DNA from: Narthecium ossifragum
Lineage: Eukaryota; Streptophyta; Magnoliopsida; Dioscoreales; Nartheciaceae
DNA: 64,000 nucleotides
Assembly: GCA_963920575.1 (NCBI GenBank)
Contig: OY986967.1
Span: forward strand, 10,162,061 to 10,226,060
Direction: 5' to 3'
The translations under genes and the position numbers were made by a program. Shown here piece after piece: positions 1-11,488 of this stretch (position 1 is its first letter; each line of letters begins with the position of its first letter). The notes beneath the pieces were generated by a model. That model saw only the letters and a program-made list of their open reading frames with translations, had not been told where the DNA came from and made no database searches.

Positions 1-741
1 TCACAATATCATAACAAAAGCATGACTGTAATTATAATAATGGTCAAGCACATAGCAATCTGTGAAGATCCAATACATATATAGAGTTTCAACAATAAAG
101 ATTAAAACATGAACCAATGATAAAGATGAAACCCTCGTTCTTGCTCAGTCATCCATCCGCCATGCCTGAAGATTACTCGTCCATGGATGGTGGATTAGTC
201 TCCTTCTTCCTCCAGAAAAGTCCCCCAAAAAGCTCTCTTTGAATAACCCTTAGTTGCCTATTATAGGCTCCAAAGTTCTTCAACTTGGATTAGATCTGCA
301 CCTTTTATTTTGCTCAGCCGCCATATAAAGATCGATCTTCTAGGGATGAAGATCGATCTTTTCATCCCGTAGAACTGTCTGTGCCCGAGGAAGATCGATC
401 TTCTTTAAAGGAGGATCTATCTTTTCCATTGTCAATTTTCTCAATTTTCTCAACTGCAAAGAAGATCGATCTCTTTAAAGGGGAAGATCGATCCTTATAT
501 CATCAATTTTCTCCATCCAAACAAGGATCAATTTTCATAGGGGAAGAGATTGATCCTTTTAAACATGGCTCTCTGTCATCTCTGGCTGCATGAAAGATCG
601 ATCTTCATAGGGGAAGAGATCGATCTTGTGAAACATAGCGCTATGTCACATGAAAATGTTGGATTATTATCCTAAATTAACATATTCTTTCCTGTGTATT
701 ATCTCTTTTACCATTCGGCACTGCGCCCTTGGTACTAAAAC
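1..741 (-). mobile_element. Athila-type LTR, family A, partial
   Basis: This stretch matches two other LTR copies in the window, near 31440-32100 and 62180-62960, including the segment with CATCCGCCATGCC and the GATCGATC pairs. It reads on the minus strand. It is cut by the window edge on the left and ends near 741, short of the expected LTR start (TGATGAGTGCA). GATCGATC sites begin at 330 and 351, with more between about 394 and 635. No coding sequence is seen. A weak TATA-like run lies near 258-264 on the minus strand. Confidence 0.8.
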
Positions 742-835
742 TGAAAGGAAATAATTAAACTACTAACTAATCTAAGTGTTAGTCGATCTTGTGAAACATA
801 GCGCTTTGTCACATGAAACTACTAACTACTAACTA
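742..835. other. patchwork junction (filler DNA) between LTRs A and F
   Basis: About 40 bp (742-782) resembles the F LTR around 889-930. About 35 bp (783-817) copies the A LTR at 621-655, including GAAACATAGCGCT. Short repeats of CTAACTA follow before F resumes. Such short copied segments are typical of templated repair at a double-strand break; that origin is an inference. Confidence 0.55.
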
Positions 836-2408
836 ACTACTTTGGGGGTAGCTAGCGGTGAGTCCGAGTCGAATCCACAGGGAATGCGTAAGGAAACAAT
901 TAAACTACTTACCTCAATCTAAGTGTTCCTACAAGAAAAATGAAAGAAATGGTTTTGGGTTTTAGGATATGATAGCTAAGAAAGCATGTAAATGATTCAA
1001 TGGATAGAAAGAGGTCCTAGGGAATTCCAATCCGGATTAGGCTTAATCATAGCTTTCTAATGGATCAAGATGTGCAATCCTATCGAGACACTATAGTATC
1101 GACTACCTTGTGGCTAATAAAGGTCATCGCTAACGAATAGCCGGATAAGGACTATCCGTCGCAAAAGGTGTATGCTAGAATGTTGGCGATCGAGGGATTA
1201 GGTACGATCATCGCTAACGAGAGGTCGGGTTAGGATCATCTCGTCGCAAGGAATTGGGTTGTATGGAATATGGTAATGGATTGAGGTGGTTCTAGCATCT
1301 CGAATCCAAAACACTATAAAAGATAGGATAGATGCTAGGTAAGATGTGGATTGGAGTGGTTCTAACACAACCAAGTCCCTAACCTAGAGTCAAGACTCCC
1401 TTCAACACAAGTGGTCATGGTTCTAGCACAACGTACTCATTGGGGAATATCAACAAACACCTATTGGGTACAAGGTTCTAGCTTATGCAAACCAAAGAAT
1501 CCATCCATCCAACATTAGAATCCAACTACAAAGGTATAGAAATAAAGAATAAATTTATACAACTTGTCTCATAGAGATTACAACATCCAAATCGAAAGAT
1601 AACTACAAATAAAATCTAAAACATCATGGTATTCCACTAGGTAAATAGATTAGCTAATAATCTTCGATGGAGAAGCAATGGAGAAGAGATGGATCCTCCT
1701 CTTCTTCATCAATCTCCTCCCTCTTGGATGAGAGCTCCCTTCCTTGCCCAAGGGGGTTGCCCCTTTCCTTAGCCTCTTCTTGTCCAAAGGAATCTCCCAA
1801 TAAGAGCCCAAAGTTTGGTATTTATAGCCCTCAAGCTTCTCCCCTTCGGATTACATCTGGGCCCTTCATTTTGTTTAACTGGCAATGAAAGATCAATCTT
1901 CTAGGGGTGAAGATCGATCTTTTTATCCCGTAAAACTAACTGCGCCCGCAGAAGATCGATCTTCTATAGGGACAAGATCGATCTTTTGAATTATTGCTCT
2001 CTGCTACAGTACAAATATCGATCTTTTATATACAGAAGATCGATCTTTTTTTCTGCATATTATCTCTTTTGCCATTCAGCACTGTGCATTGGTACGAAAA
2101 ATGCCATAACTTCATCTTGGAAACTTGGAATCATGAACCGTAAAATTCTCCAGAAACTAGACTTCCAGAGTTTTCCAATGATATATGGCACATTATCTGG
2201 TTCTTCCTAAGAAGGTACAGTTTAATCTTTGAAATTGACCCATGTACCTAAATGTGCTCGAATAGGCTCGTTTACGCTCCAAAGTTGATCTAACTTCTGT
2301 TGAGGGCTCTTGTACCTGAAATACCATGAAGATTATTAAAAATACCTTGCTTGAAAACTAATAAAGGTAAATTAAGGGGTTAATTTGTGTACTTTTCACG
2401 TCTCATCA
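836..2408 (-). mobile_element. 3' LTR of non-autonomous element F
   Basis: The LTR start on the minus strand is TGATGAGACGTG, ending at 2408 and directly preceded by a purine-rich tract (2409-2421, AAGTTGGGGGTG on minus) that serves as the polypurine primer. The R/U5 part holds the usual GTCGAATCCACAGGGAA-like block near 868-890. GATCGATC pairs lie at 1891/1912 (first site is a one-base variant) and 1954/1976, followed by a TATA box at 1819-1826. The inner end near 836 is blurred by the patchwork junction, so that boundary is approximate. Confidence 0.75.
1819..1826 (-). promoter_or_regulatory. TATA box of F LTR
   Basis: TATAAATA on the minus strand within the F LTR, about 65-230 bp downstream of the GATCGATC cluster (1891-2050). 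It is the likely core promoter of the U3 region. Position and motif are seen; transcription start is inferred. Confidence 0.6.
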
Positions 2409-3921
2409 CACCCCCAACTTACACTTTGCTCGTCTTCGAGCAAAGCCAAAAAGAAAGAAACACACAAACAAACAAACCAAAACCACTAATTTGTCAAAAT
2501 ACAATGCATTGATTCATATGCAAACAATTCTCAACTTCGATGCTCAAAGTAGATTTCCATACACGAATTTTATCTCTCAAGTCATGGCCAAGTAAAAAGC
2601 AAATGAATAAGAACATAAATGATATATTTCCAAGACTTCAAAGCAGTTTACACAATTAAGACCTAACTGAACAATCCCGTGTCATGAAAGGAGCAACCAA
2701 GTAATCGGGGTCTTGTATTCATCTAAGTAGGGAGCCAATCAAGATCAATCATCCTTAGCAATTCAAATCAATTGAACATGTGACATGTTTTATTCAACAC
2801 TAATCATATTGTTTTTCTTTTCTTTTCACTCTTTCTCTTTTTTTTTCGAGGAATAGAGCATGTGGTTGTGCAATGTCATGATCCCTTAGGCTTTCTACTA
2901 GGTCCATGTAACAGGATTTAGGCCAGTGACTCCCAAACCATATGGTTTGGGGCACTAAGTGTGAAGGCACCCCTCAGGCTTAATCTCCCGAACCTAGAAG
3001 GCCACGAATCACAACTAATGACCATTATGCTTTTATTCAACTAGCATGACTGTGCAGTGCCTTGATCCCTTAAGCTTTCTACTAGGTCTATGTAGCGAGT
3101 GTTGGGTCAATGACTCCCAAGCCAGGTGGCTTTAGGGCATTAGGTGTAAAACACCCCACAGACTTAATTACCTGAACCTAGAAGGCTACGAATCAAGGCT
3201 AGTCAACGAAAATTTTTTAACACAACTATAAGTCACATCAATCGATCATGAATATGCTCAAGAATCTTAATCTATCAAGGATTCTACTCAAAATAATCAC
3301 TTAACCCTTCATACAAGTGCGAGTGCGCAGGTGATTGGGACCACTCAATTAGCCTTACAATGTGTCAAGCCGAATTGAAGTAAAAGAAAAATGTCATTTA
3401 TCCAATGATTCATAAGTTTTTATAAGACATGAAAATCAAGAAAATCCGTGCAATGGTTCTCTAAGACAAGCATCTAAGACAAACATAATTTCACATAGTC
3501 ATCAATGCAAGTAAATTGACAAATTAAGTGAAGGTACACAGGTTATCGAACATGCAAATGTACCCCTAACTTAAATTTGGTTGTCCTCAAGCACATATTA
3601 ATGGTAAAAGGGAAGAGAAAACCTGATGTGCTTCAAAGCATCCATGTGAAGGTATCCTTAGCCAAATACAAAGAAGATATGAAGTATAACCAAGGGTTAG
3701 CCCAATAAAAGCAATAGTACAAACATCATCGTCTTGGCCTAAAATCGTACAAAGATCTAAACATACCAAGGCCAAAACTCGTGGATCGGATGCATGGAAA
3801 CACTCATTGGAACCAAGCAAACATGCCGAAAATAAAAACAAAACAATCAAGCATGCAAGAAAGCAAGTAAACAATCAAAGAAGTATGGAAGTGTTGGGTT
3901 GCCTCCCAACAAGCGCTCATT
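2409..3921 (-). mobile_element. 3' non-coding region of element F
   Basis: This is about 1.5 kb between the F ORF stop and the polypurine tract. No ORF of note is present on the minus strand. Next to the ORF is the 12-mer GGGAGGCAACCC (minus, 3896-3907), seen at the same place in elements G, B and E. The LTR-proximal end has the tract read on plus as AACTTACACTTTGCTCG, shared with G. A diverged direct repeat of a block containing CTTTCTACTAGGTC occurs near 2885-3000 and 3070-3190. Confidence 0.7.
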
Positions 3922-5325
3922 TTACCGTCTTTTACCTGACGTTATGCTATGTACAACACAATTGAATTTGGAAGGACGATGGTCCCACGTAAAGAAATAC
4001 ATGGACCGAAGAGTGGAGGGGACGTGCAAACACGATTTATCAAAGAAGAAAGTAATGTCCTGGGCAAACCATCCATGCGAAGGTTTATGCACTCGCCACT
4101 CACCATCCTTCGATCCATGTACTTCATCAAATGGAGCCATCCTCAAGTCGGATTTTGGTGGCCAATGATTCAAGGTGAAATAATACATGAGCCGAAGAAA
4201 AATAAAGCCATGCAAACAATCTTTATCAAAGAAAAAGATTAGGTCCTTAGGAAACAAGATGCTCGAAAGATGGGAAGTCTTGCAAGAGTCTTTGATGAAA
4301 TTACAATCATATTCGGCATGGCTTAAGAAAGATGTAAAAACAAGGTTCGTCATCTCACAATGTTCAACAAGCATGGATGATGGAAAAGCTTGACACTCAA
4401 TTTGAGGTCTCCGTAAGGAGATCTCACAAGGATGGTTAAAAGTATCATACTTAACTAACATAAGCAAATCATCATCCAACTTCTCACAAACATGGATAAG
4501 ATCATCATTACAAACACTCTTAGCAATCTTCCCCTCGCATGCATCACAATCAACGAATGGATAAACATTAGAAACAATATCCTGACAAATAGGAGGTATA
4601 AAATCATGCATGCATTCATCATTCTCATCAATGTCAAGATTAACAAAAATCGGAGGCTTCGGCTCATTCACAAAATCAACATATATCGGTAAAACATCGT
4701 CAATAGTATCATCACGCACCGACAAAACATCATTCAAACTATCATGAACGAGCGAAGCCTCATTAGGAACCTCATAGTTGCATGTATCACTAACATTGGT
4801 AAGATAAGTATTACAAGCATCATTATTAAAATTAGAAGGCACTACCTCACTCACACAACCATCAATCTCATCATAATATGAATCGATCAAGGAAGCTAGT
4901 TGTCCAATTTGGACTTCTATATTGGCTAATGATTGTGAGTGGGAATGTATAAGTTGGTTTTGTGCTTCAAATGTCTCTAGAGCTTTAAGGATCCTTTCAT
5001 CTAAAGATGGATCTATTTGTGCTTGTGGTTCAAAGGAAATGGAGGGCTCGTACCAATGTTGGGGTGGTGGGTATTGTGTTTGACAAAGATAGGGCGATGT
5101 AGAGCTAGGTGCAAAATTTTGGTCTGTTATGCTCGAATCTTGTGGTTGAACATTAGGTAGATAGTAACCTTGGGGTTGCCAATAAGAGTATGGATGATCA
5201 CCCAAACCCGCATCATAGGTGTATGAATGCAAATCATATGTATCGTTAACATAAGCGGATGCATAATTAGGTAGTAGCAAATAATCGTTCAGTGTAGCAC
5301 CCAGTGGCATATACTCATCGGCCAT
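3922..5325 (-). CDS. element F ORF, unknown protein related to the G ORF
   Basis: This is an open 467-aa frame starting MADEYMPLGATLNDY. It belongs to no family I can name. It shares layout with the 407-aa ORF at 14130-15353: a Tyr/Pro/Gln-rich N-terminal third with a PPPQHWYEP-type block, an Ala/Leu/Glu helical stretch (about residues 105-145), a long acidic middle rich in Asp, and a C-terminal module with FFFDKxCLHxxxxLRxMYxFT and HxPxK. F has this module twice (about residues 370-400 and 420-455); G has it once. The ORF ends just before the conserved GGGAGGCAACCC signal, and upstream sequence resembles the G leader. There are no protease, RT or integrase motifs and no zinc knuckle. It may be a Gag-like or accessory protein of a non-autonomous LTR element. 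The frame being open suggests fairly recent activity or selection. Confidence 0.65.
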   Translation of the reverse strand: MADEYMPLGATLNDYLLLPNYASAYVNDTYDLHSYTYDAGLGDHPYSYWQPQGYYLPNVQPQDSSITDQNFAPSSTSPYLCQTQYPPPQHWYEPSISFEPQAQIDPSLDERILKALETFEAQNQLIHSHSQSLANIEVQIGQLASLIDSYYDEIDGCVSEVVPSNFNNDACNTYLTNVSDTCNYEVPNEASLVHDSLNDVLSVRDDTIDDVLPIYVDFVNEPKPPIFVNLDIDENDECMHDFIPPICQDIVSNVYPFVDCDACEGKIAKSVCNDDLIHVCEKLDDDLLMLVKYDTFNHPCEISLRRPQIECQAFPSSMLVEHCEMTNLVFTSFLSHAEYDCNFIKDSCKTSHLSSILFPKDLIFFFDKDCLHGFIFLRLMYYFTLNHWPPKSDLRMAPFDEVHGSKDGEWRVHKPSHGWFAQDITFFFDKSCLHVPSTLRSMYFFTWDHRPSKFNCVVHSITSGKRR

Positions 5326-5480
5326 GTATAAACAATCACATAAACAAGGACCAAGCCAAAAGGTAGAAATACTTTACAATGGGACCATCCAAGCACGAGA
5401 CGTCAGTCGCTGATCTTGATCGTCAAAGTCTTGCCAGAGGCGTCTCCTATCAACACAAAGATATAGCAATTGTAAGTACA
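5326..5480 (-). mobile_element. leader of element F, truncated
   Basis: Sequence upstream of the F ORF that matches the G leader in order (AATCACATAAACAAGGACCA against ATCACATAAATAAGGACCAC). It stops before any primer-binding site or 5' LTR because H sequence begins near 5481. F therefore lost its whole 5' end. Confidence 0.55.
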
Positions 5481-6540
5481 ACTCCTTTTTTTTTTAAAGA
5501 TATGAAACAAAATTTAAAATTGAAGATATTTATAAGAAATACTAGATTAAGCAAAGCACTTCAATCATTTCCTAAGAAAAGATCGATCTTTTAAGTAACA
5601 GTGAGCCTTCCCTCACTGTCGAGCTAAAGAAGATCGATCCTTCCTCCCAGGAAGATCGATCTCTTAAGTAACAGTGGGCACCCTTCTCGTCGCGCCAAGA
5701 AAGATCGATCCTTCCTCCCAGGAAGATCGATCTTCCTCGCGATGCAGGGTAACCATGCTACCCAAGACTCTGGATCGATCTTCTCCAAGCAGAGGATCGA
5801 TCCTTCATCGGGCGCAGCATGACCAACCCAGAGGGATCAATCCTTCCTCTAGAAGGATCGATCCGGATGGGTTCTCCGGCGTACTTTCGGCGAGAAATAT
5901 CGCCGGAAAATACATCCAAACTCTACCAAACTCTGAGATCTGATAGATCAAGATCCTACGAGTCTAAAACCGGTAAAATCACGGAAAACCAACATGTATA
6001 TCTACAGATCTAAGCAAAAGAACATAATCAAAGCGGAAAACCTCAAAAACCCGGAAAGAGATGTTGGTAGGATCCCTACCTATGCAAGAGCAGCTTCAAT
6101 CCAAGCTGCTAGGCCTTGGATCGTCCTCAAACACCTTCAAAAATCACAAGATATGAGCTCAGATCTCCGGATTTCAAAAGGATTCAAGGAAGAAAGTCTC
6201 GTCTGCTTTATAGGCAAACGAATCGACTTATGAATGATCGATCTTTCCCTAGGGAAGGATCGATCCTTCATGACGATCGCACTTGACTTTCTGGCACAAG
6301 AAGATCGATCTCTTAGCTAAAGAAGATCGATCCTTCTTGTCCAAAAAGCTAGACTTGGGCAAGAACTCAAGCCCAAGTCCGGATCTTTCGATCCCGGGTC
6401 CCACTAACCATTCTAACCAAACATTATCACAAACAAGGTCAGTGTGTGCACACGTGAGTGTGAAACAAGCCGATAAGGCGTAATTTACCAAATTGCCCAT
6501 GCGGTCCACGACGAGCCACAGGAGTAGAGGGACGGGTCCT
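5481..6540 (-). mobile_element. chromovirus-type LTR fragment, family H
   Basis: The right end is exact: on the minus strand it begins TGTGAGGACCCGTCCCTC at 6540, as in the second H copy ending at 19366. The two copies share the segments near 6350-6540 and 19165-19366. GATCGATC pairs occur at 5632/5654, 5703/5725, 6236/6258 and 6303/6325. The left end lacks the expected terminus (TGTCACGCCCC on plus), so the fragment is truncated against F. Confidence 0.75.
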
Positions 6541-7998
6541 CACACTAACTACTAAACAACCAAAGACAAGCACTGTAGATTTAACCCAGTAGCAGCCTTA
6601 AGAATAGGGAGATCGATGAAGCTAAACAACACAAGCACAAGTGGTTGCATTTAATTTAGTCGAACGTTCTTCCTAAGATCTAACAATCTCTGCAACGCAG
6701 AAGATCGTTAAACCCTAGTCGCTTCGCAGATTTGAGGGATTAAACAATTACGGATTTGATATCCAACCTAGCAGTAGATTGCAATGAATAATAAAGTAGT
6801 AGACCTCCTAGCAATTAGACAAGGTAATGATAATCATAATCACAAAAAAACATCCAATACTCAAATATGAATTGAACAATAAAAATAGATTAGATCTCAC
6901 AGTTCATGGATTCCGAGGTTTCAGTTTCCTCGAACAAGAATTAAGGTTTAGCCAAGCAAGGCCATCAAGAACAATCCTTTAAAGAAGAAAAAAGAACCCT
7001 AGAAATAACAAAGAAATAGAAAGTAAGAGCAAAAATCCTCTAGAATTCACCCCCCTTAATCCCTAAAAAGGGTCGCCCATAAGTTTCCCATCCTTGGATT
7101 AGATCTGAGTCCCTGATTCTGCAAAGTCGATTAACAACGATCGATCTTTATGTAAAGAAGAGCGATCTTTTCTTCCCAGATTGTGCCTGCGCCCCGACTA
7201 AGATCGATCTCTTATGTAAAGAAGATCGATCTCCCCAACCAAGATCAATCTCTTATGTAAAGACGATCGATCTCTTATTCCATATTTCATGTTTATGCTA
7301 GCGATCGATCCTCGCATCGACCCTGAGAGTGTATATTTTTGATAGAGGCTGACGGTCGATGCGGCGGTCAATGTGACGGTCAACTGTGGGTCTTTTTCAT
7401 CTTTGGGTGCATAAAGGATCGATCTTTTATGGCAAAAAGATCAATCATTTATTTTCTGCATATTTCTTCTGCTAATCTGCTATGCACTGGTTGTAGTAAA
7501 AGCACTGTAACTTTCTCTAGGAAGCTCCAAATCACGAACCGTAAAATTCTCCAGAAACTAGACTTCCATAGATTTTGAATCATATATGGAACTTCATCTG
7601 GTTTTTCACGTGTAGGTACAGGTTAATCTTTGAAGCTGACCAATCTTCTTTGCAAATCTTCTTCGTACCTTCTGGCTTCGCCATCTAGATTGCGCCATTG
7701 GTATTTAAATTTCCGTAACTTTCTCTAAGAAACTCGGAATCACGAACCATAAAATTCTCCATAAACTAGACTTCAAGAGCTTTCCAACCATATATGGTAC
7801 TTCATCTGGTTCTTCATGAGCAGGTCGAGTTTAATCTTTAAAGTTGATCCATATATTCTTTTCAACTTCTTTTCGAACTGAAGGACTTCAATTGCATCCT
7901 AAATCAAAATATAGGAATAATGAGTGTATTTTGGTACCAAATAAGCACAGGAGACTAAGTATTAAGGGATAAAAATATAACATTATGCATCATCATCA
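6541..7998 (-). mobile_element. 3' LTR of element I, truncated
   Basis: The LTR start on minus is TGATGATGATGCATAATG at 7998. The body matches the 5' LTR of I (21171-22400 plus 30570-31105) and the B LTR (48586-49553). The U5 end is missing because H abuts at 6540. A GATCGATC pair starts at 7202 and 7224. Relative to the 5' copy, about 10 bp holding the TATA box are absent near 7074. LTR identity with B puts I and B in one family. Confidence 0.8.
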
Positions 7999-8884
7999 TA
8001 TAACCGCTCACTCCATTCAACAACTTTCTTCAATTTCGCTACAAAATACTCAAAACGTGTAACATTCCTGCATTGGCAAACTTTGAATTTCAACTGACAG
8101 AATAGCTGAAATCCTACGAAGGCTCCTCAGGGTGGCCGCATTTCCATAACAACCATGGTTGGGGTGAATTCTTCAGATAAGATAGGGTATGCTTGAGCAC
8201 CTAAAAACAAAACCAAAGCAAAAAAAAAAAAAACAAAAGCAAACATACAAGCACACAACCTAAAAATAATTCAAGCACGCTCAAGCACACAAGAAAGCAA
8301 ACCAAACAAACTAAACCAATATGTAAAATATAGAGATTTTTAATCGTGCCCTCGGTGGACGTTCTCTAGCATGCAGGATGCAAAATCACTGGGTGCCATA
8401 ATCTGAATATTTAACCTCAATAGTGCCACCAAGGTTAATTTAGTATATGAAACCAAGTAGCAAATTTCAAAAATGAGAACTAGCTTTTCCATACTAACAC
8501 CTATAAACAAGATAGCTAGATCCCTCAAACAAAAATACATGTCATCCAGGTGATCAGGAAGAAAGGAGTCAACATTATGCTCACTATAATCGTATCATCC
8601 ATTGACTTATTAATAATGTCGTCGTTCGCATTGTCAAGGATGTCAAGATCACATGATCGAAAATAAATCTGTCAAGATATGAAAAAATCTACTAAGGTCA
8701 TCTCCTTTTTAACCAATAATGAAGATTAAATAGCCACAGGAAATATACCTCGCGACGTAATAGGAATGCTTTCAACTTCAGTCGGAGGAGGTTCGTCGAA
8801 TAAGTGATCCAGGTATTCTCGACGGTCGACCGAATCTTCCTCATAGTCGACTAGCCCAGACTGGACAACTTCTTCATCTACCTT
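7999..8884 (-). mobile_element. 3' internal region of element I, no coding content
   Basis: The stretch between the protease-like ORF and the 3' LTR. Several stops interrupt every frame, and no RT, RNase H or integrase motif is visible. In Athila elements about 4 kb of pol would normally lie here. A poly-A run sits at 8221-8233. The short length shows that pol was deleted or never present in this copy. Confidence 0.6.
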
Positions 8885-9892
8885 CTATAGAAACTCACTC
8901 GAAGCATCTCCAATCGCAACTTCCAATTCCCTCACATCAATAGAATAACTAAGACAATCATTAGTAGGATACTTCATGGCATCATATATTCTAAACTTAA
9001 CAATTTCACCATCAAATTCCATGCTAAGTGTGCCACTATGCATATCTATCTTAATATTGGATGTCTTTAAGAATGGTATTCCCAACAAAATAGGAGTTGT
9101 ATGATCACCATTCTCCATATCAAGTACATAGAAATCAGTAGGGAAAATTAAATCATTAACTTGCACAATAATATCCTCAAGTACACCTTTAGGATAGGCA
9201 TTAGATTTGTCAGCCAATTGAATCACAACACCAGTTTCATTCAAAGGTCCAAGTTTCAAAGAAGAATATAGAGAAAATGACATGACATTGATAGAAGCTC
9301 CTAAATCTATCATGGCCCTTTCAAATTTAGTATTACCAATTGTACAGGTGATAGTAAACATACCCGAATCTTTACACTTCGCAGGGATTTTTCTTTGAAT
9401 AACTGCTGAAACATTCTCCCCTACTCTCACCTTCTCACATCCTTTAAGTTTCTGTTTTCTCTTATTTATACACAATTCTTTCAAGAATTTAGTACAAGGA
9501 GGTGCTTGTTTAATAGCATCTAAAAGTGGAATATTTACCTCGCATCGGCAAAAAGTTTCATATAAATCTTTATTCTGCTCCTCACTTTTAGATCCGAATA
9601 AAGCCTGAGGAAAAGGAGGTACAGGTTTATAATCAGAAAGAACTGGAAACTTACGATTAGGTACATCCTCGTCATCAATGGTATCCTTGTCCGCAACAAA
9701 GTTTTGCTCTTTTTCTTGCTCTGACGATGCAGGGGCTTCCTTTACTGGAATCTTAACTTCTTTACCACTTCTCAAAATGATTGCACTTGCATTTTCTCTT
9801 GAATTTACTACTGTTTGAGAGGGTAATTTTCCTGAACTTTGCGCCTCTAGCTTGCTAATTGCGGTCGCCATCTGGCCCATCTGGTGGTCCAA
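8885..9892 (-). CDS. Athila-type Gag C-terminus and aspartic protease, element I
   Basis: Open 335-aa frame that continues the gag reading from 19952-21092 across the later G insertion. The first ATG at 9892 is internal: the frame extends upstream to 10044. The N-terminal part is hydrophilic linker. The C-terminal half is a retroviral-type aspartic protease with DLGAS at the active site (about residues 196-200) and a later ILLGIPFL block typical of the family. The role is cleavage of the Gag-Pol polyprotein inside virus-like particles. There is no RT downstream. The frame ends at 8885 in SSEFL. The protease half looks intact. Confidence 0.8.
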   Translation of the reverse strand: MDHQMGQMATAISKLEAQSSGKLPSQTVVNSRENASAIILRSGKEVKIPVKEAPASSEQEKEQNFVADKDTIDDEDVPNRKFPVLSDYKPVPPFPQALFGSKSEEQNKDLYETFCRCEVNIPLLDAIKQAPPCTKFLKELCINKRKQKLKGCEKVRVGENVSAVIQRKIPAKCKDSGMFTITCTIGNTKFERAMIDLGASINVMSFSLYSSLKLGPLNETGVVIQLADKSNAYPKGVLEDIIVQVNDLIFPTDFYVLDMENGDHTTPILLGIPFLKTSNIKIDMHSGTLSMEFDGEIVKFRIYDAMKYPTNDCLSYSIDVRELEVAIGDASSEFL

Positions 9893-10044
9893 AACTTGAA
9901 TACTAGCCCTCGTTTCCTGTTGAAATTGTAAAGTATTAGTGGCAAGAGATTTAACAATATCTTCTAAAGATATACCAGAATTAGAAGTTGGAATCGGTTG
10001 TTGTCTTGGAGGGTATGGCTGCCTATATTGTTGATATTGCTAGC
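9893..10044 (-). pseudogene. gag: gag segment of element I adjoining the G insertion
   Basis: Gln/Pro/Tyr-rich Gag linker encoded on minus and continuous in frame with the protease ORF. Bases 10040-10044 (CTAGC) are the left target-site copy made by G; the matching copy is 19947-19951. An in-frame TAG lies across the insertion point, so the joined gag frame is also interrupted by a stop. Confidence 0.6.
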
Positions 10045-11488
10045 TGATCGCTTACAAACGTCGTTGTTAAAACGTTACAAACTCAATCAAATATTAAATT
10101 TATAATCCTTTTTCAATCACTAAACTACTAGGTAGAAATAGCGGTGAAGTCGGGAGTCGATCCACAGGGAAAATGTTAGAAATCAAAATCAATTCTCGAA
10201 ACCCTAAAACTAGGGAAAAGAATCACAGATAGAATATAGTTATCTAAACTAATAAATAAAAGAGGTAAAAGGTTGATCAATTTGAATGAATTGAGTAGTT
10301 ACATAGGAATTACTCAATCCGCCCTAGTTTCATTATCAGTCTGCTCTAGTTATCATCTTGATCCCTTCGCTCAACATAATGGATGATATGGCTACAAGCT
10401 CACATGAATCCCAAAAAGAAAGTTAATGTTCCCAACGGTATAACCTATCTTTGTTTGGCATAGATTGTCTTTGGTCCTATGATTACATTAAATTATACTA
10501 CTCCTACTGACCTTGGCACAACCTATCTTTGCATAGCATAGCTTATCTCAAAGGAAAACCAATAACTTCATGAAAACCATCTCATAAATCTCTACAATCA
10601 ATCACAGAAATCATGCAGGACTGAAAGTACGTCAAGGGAACTCTGTTCCTTCAACTCTATTAACAATAAAACCATATTTATGACATCATGCATTGAGAAG
10701 TTCACAAGAATCCAACTAAAGAAAAACCAAAACTACACTAGGGTTTCATGAATAATCCTAAGTACAATAATTAGTAACTCATCTTTTGGATGAAAGCCAT
10801 CGGGTTGGAGTAGGAAGCTGTCACCATCCACATCCTCTCCATCTTCTTCATCCTCCTCCAAATATTGTCAAAAAGATGTTTATTTTCGACCAGCCAACAC
10901 CTTCTTATAGGTGTATTCCCGAAATTAGGGTTATGGGTTGAGTTGGACCTCTAGTGCAACTCGGATTTCCTGGCTTAATTCTGACAGCCTCTTCTGGTCG
11001 CGACTGGGTTTAGCCCGTCTGGCATTTGGACACGTGCTCAACATGAAATAAGTAGATTAGGAAGCTTTCTGTCCTGTCCGAAGATGTGACATTATTTGAA
11101 CTTATTTGGAATATTTGTCGAATATTCTCCTGAGCATCGACAGACCAGTTTTCCAGCAACTATATATCTTTATCTTCTTCAAAACTGGTATTAATCTATC
11201 AGGCGTCTCGAAAAATATCCGATATGAAAGTTGTAGGTCTGGAAGTTTTCTACCACGTACTAAATTTCCAGAATATGTAGACTTATACAAAATATATAGA
11301 GAATATTCTCCTGACAGTCGACGAAGCAGTCTTTATCACATAAATTCATCATTTTAGTTGAAATTCTTATATTTCTTCTCAAATCATGATTAAACCTGAA
11401 ATCAATTAACAAACTATTAAATATAACTACTCTAGGCCTAACATAGGTAATTTAAGGGGTTTAATTATGAATAATTAGTGACGTATCA
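10045..11488 (-). mobile_element. 3' LTR of element G
   Basis: 1444 bp, starting TGATACGTCACTAATT on minus at 11488 and ending TGATCGC (read on plus) at 10045. The R/U5 part holds GTCGATCCACAGGGA. It matches the split 5' LTR at 15762-16480 and 19367-19946 along its length. Unlike most LTRs here it has no GATCGATC cluster; only single diverged sites are seen. Confidence 0.88.

Noticed and set aside
330..640. GATC clusters as a bacterial replication-origin (Dam/SeqA) signal
   Set aside because: All surroundings are plant LTR sequence; there are no DnaA boxes or bacterial genes.
3922..4242. Small plus-strand ORFs opposite the F ORF (3899-4168, 3949-4242, 4187-4393)
   Set aside because: Antisense shadows of the 467-aa frame.
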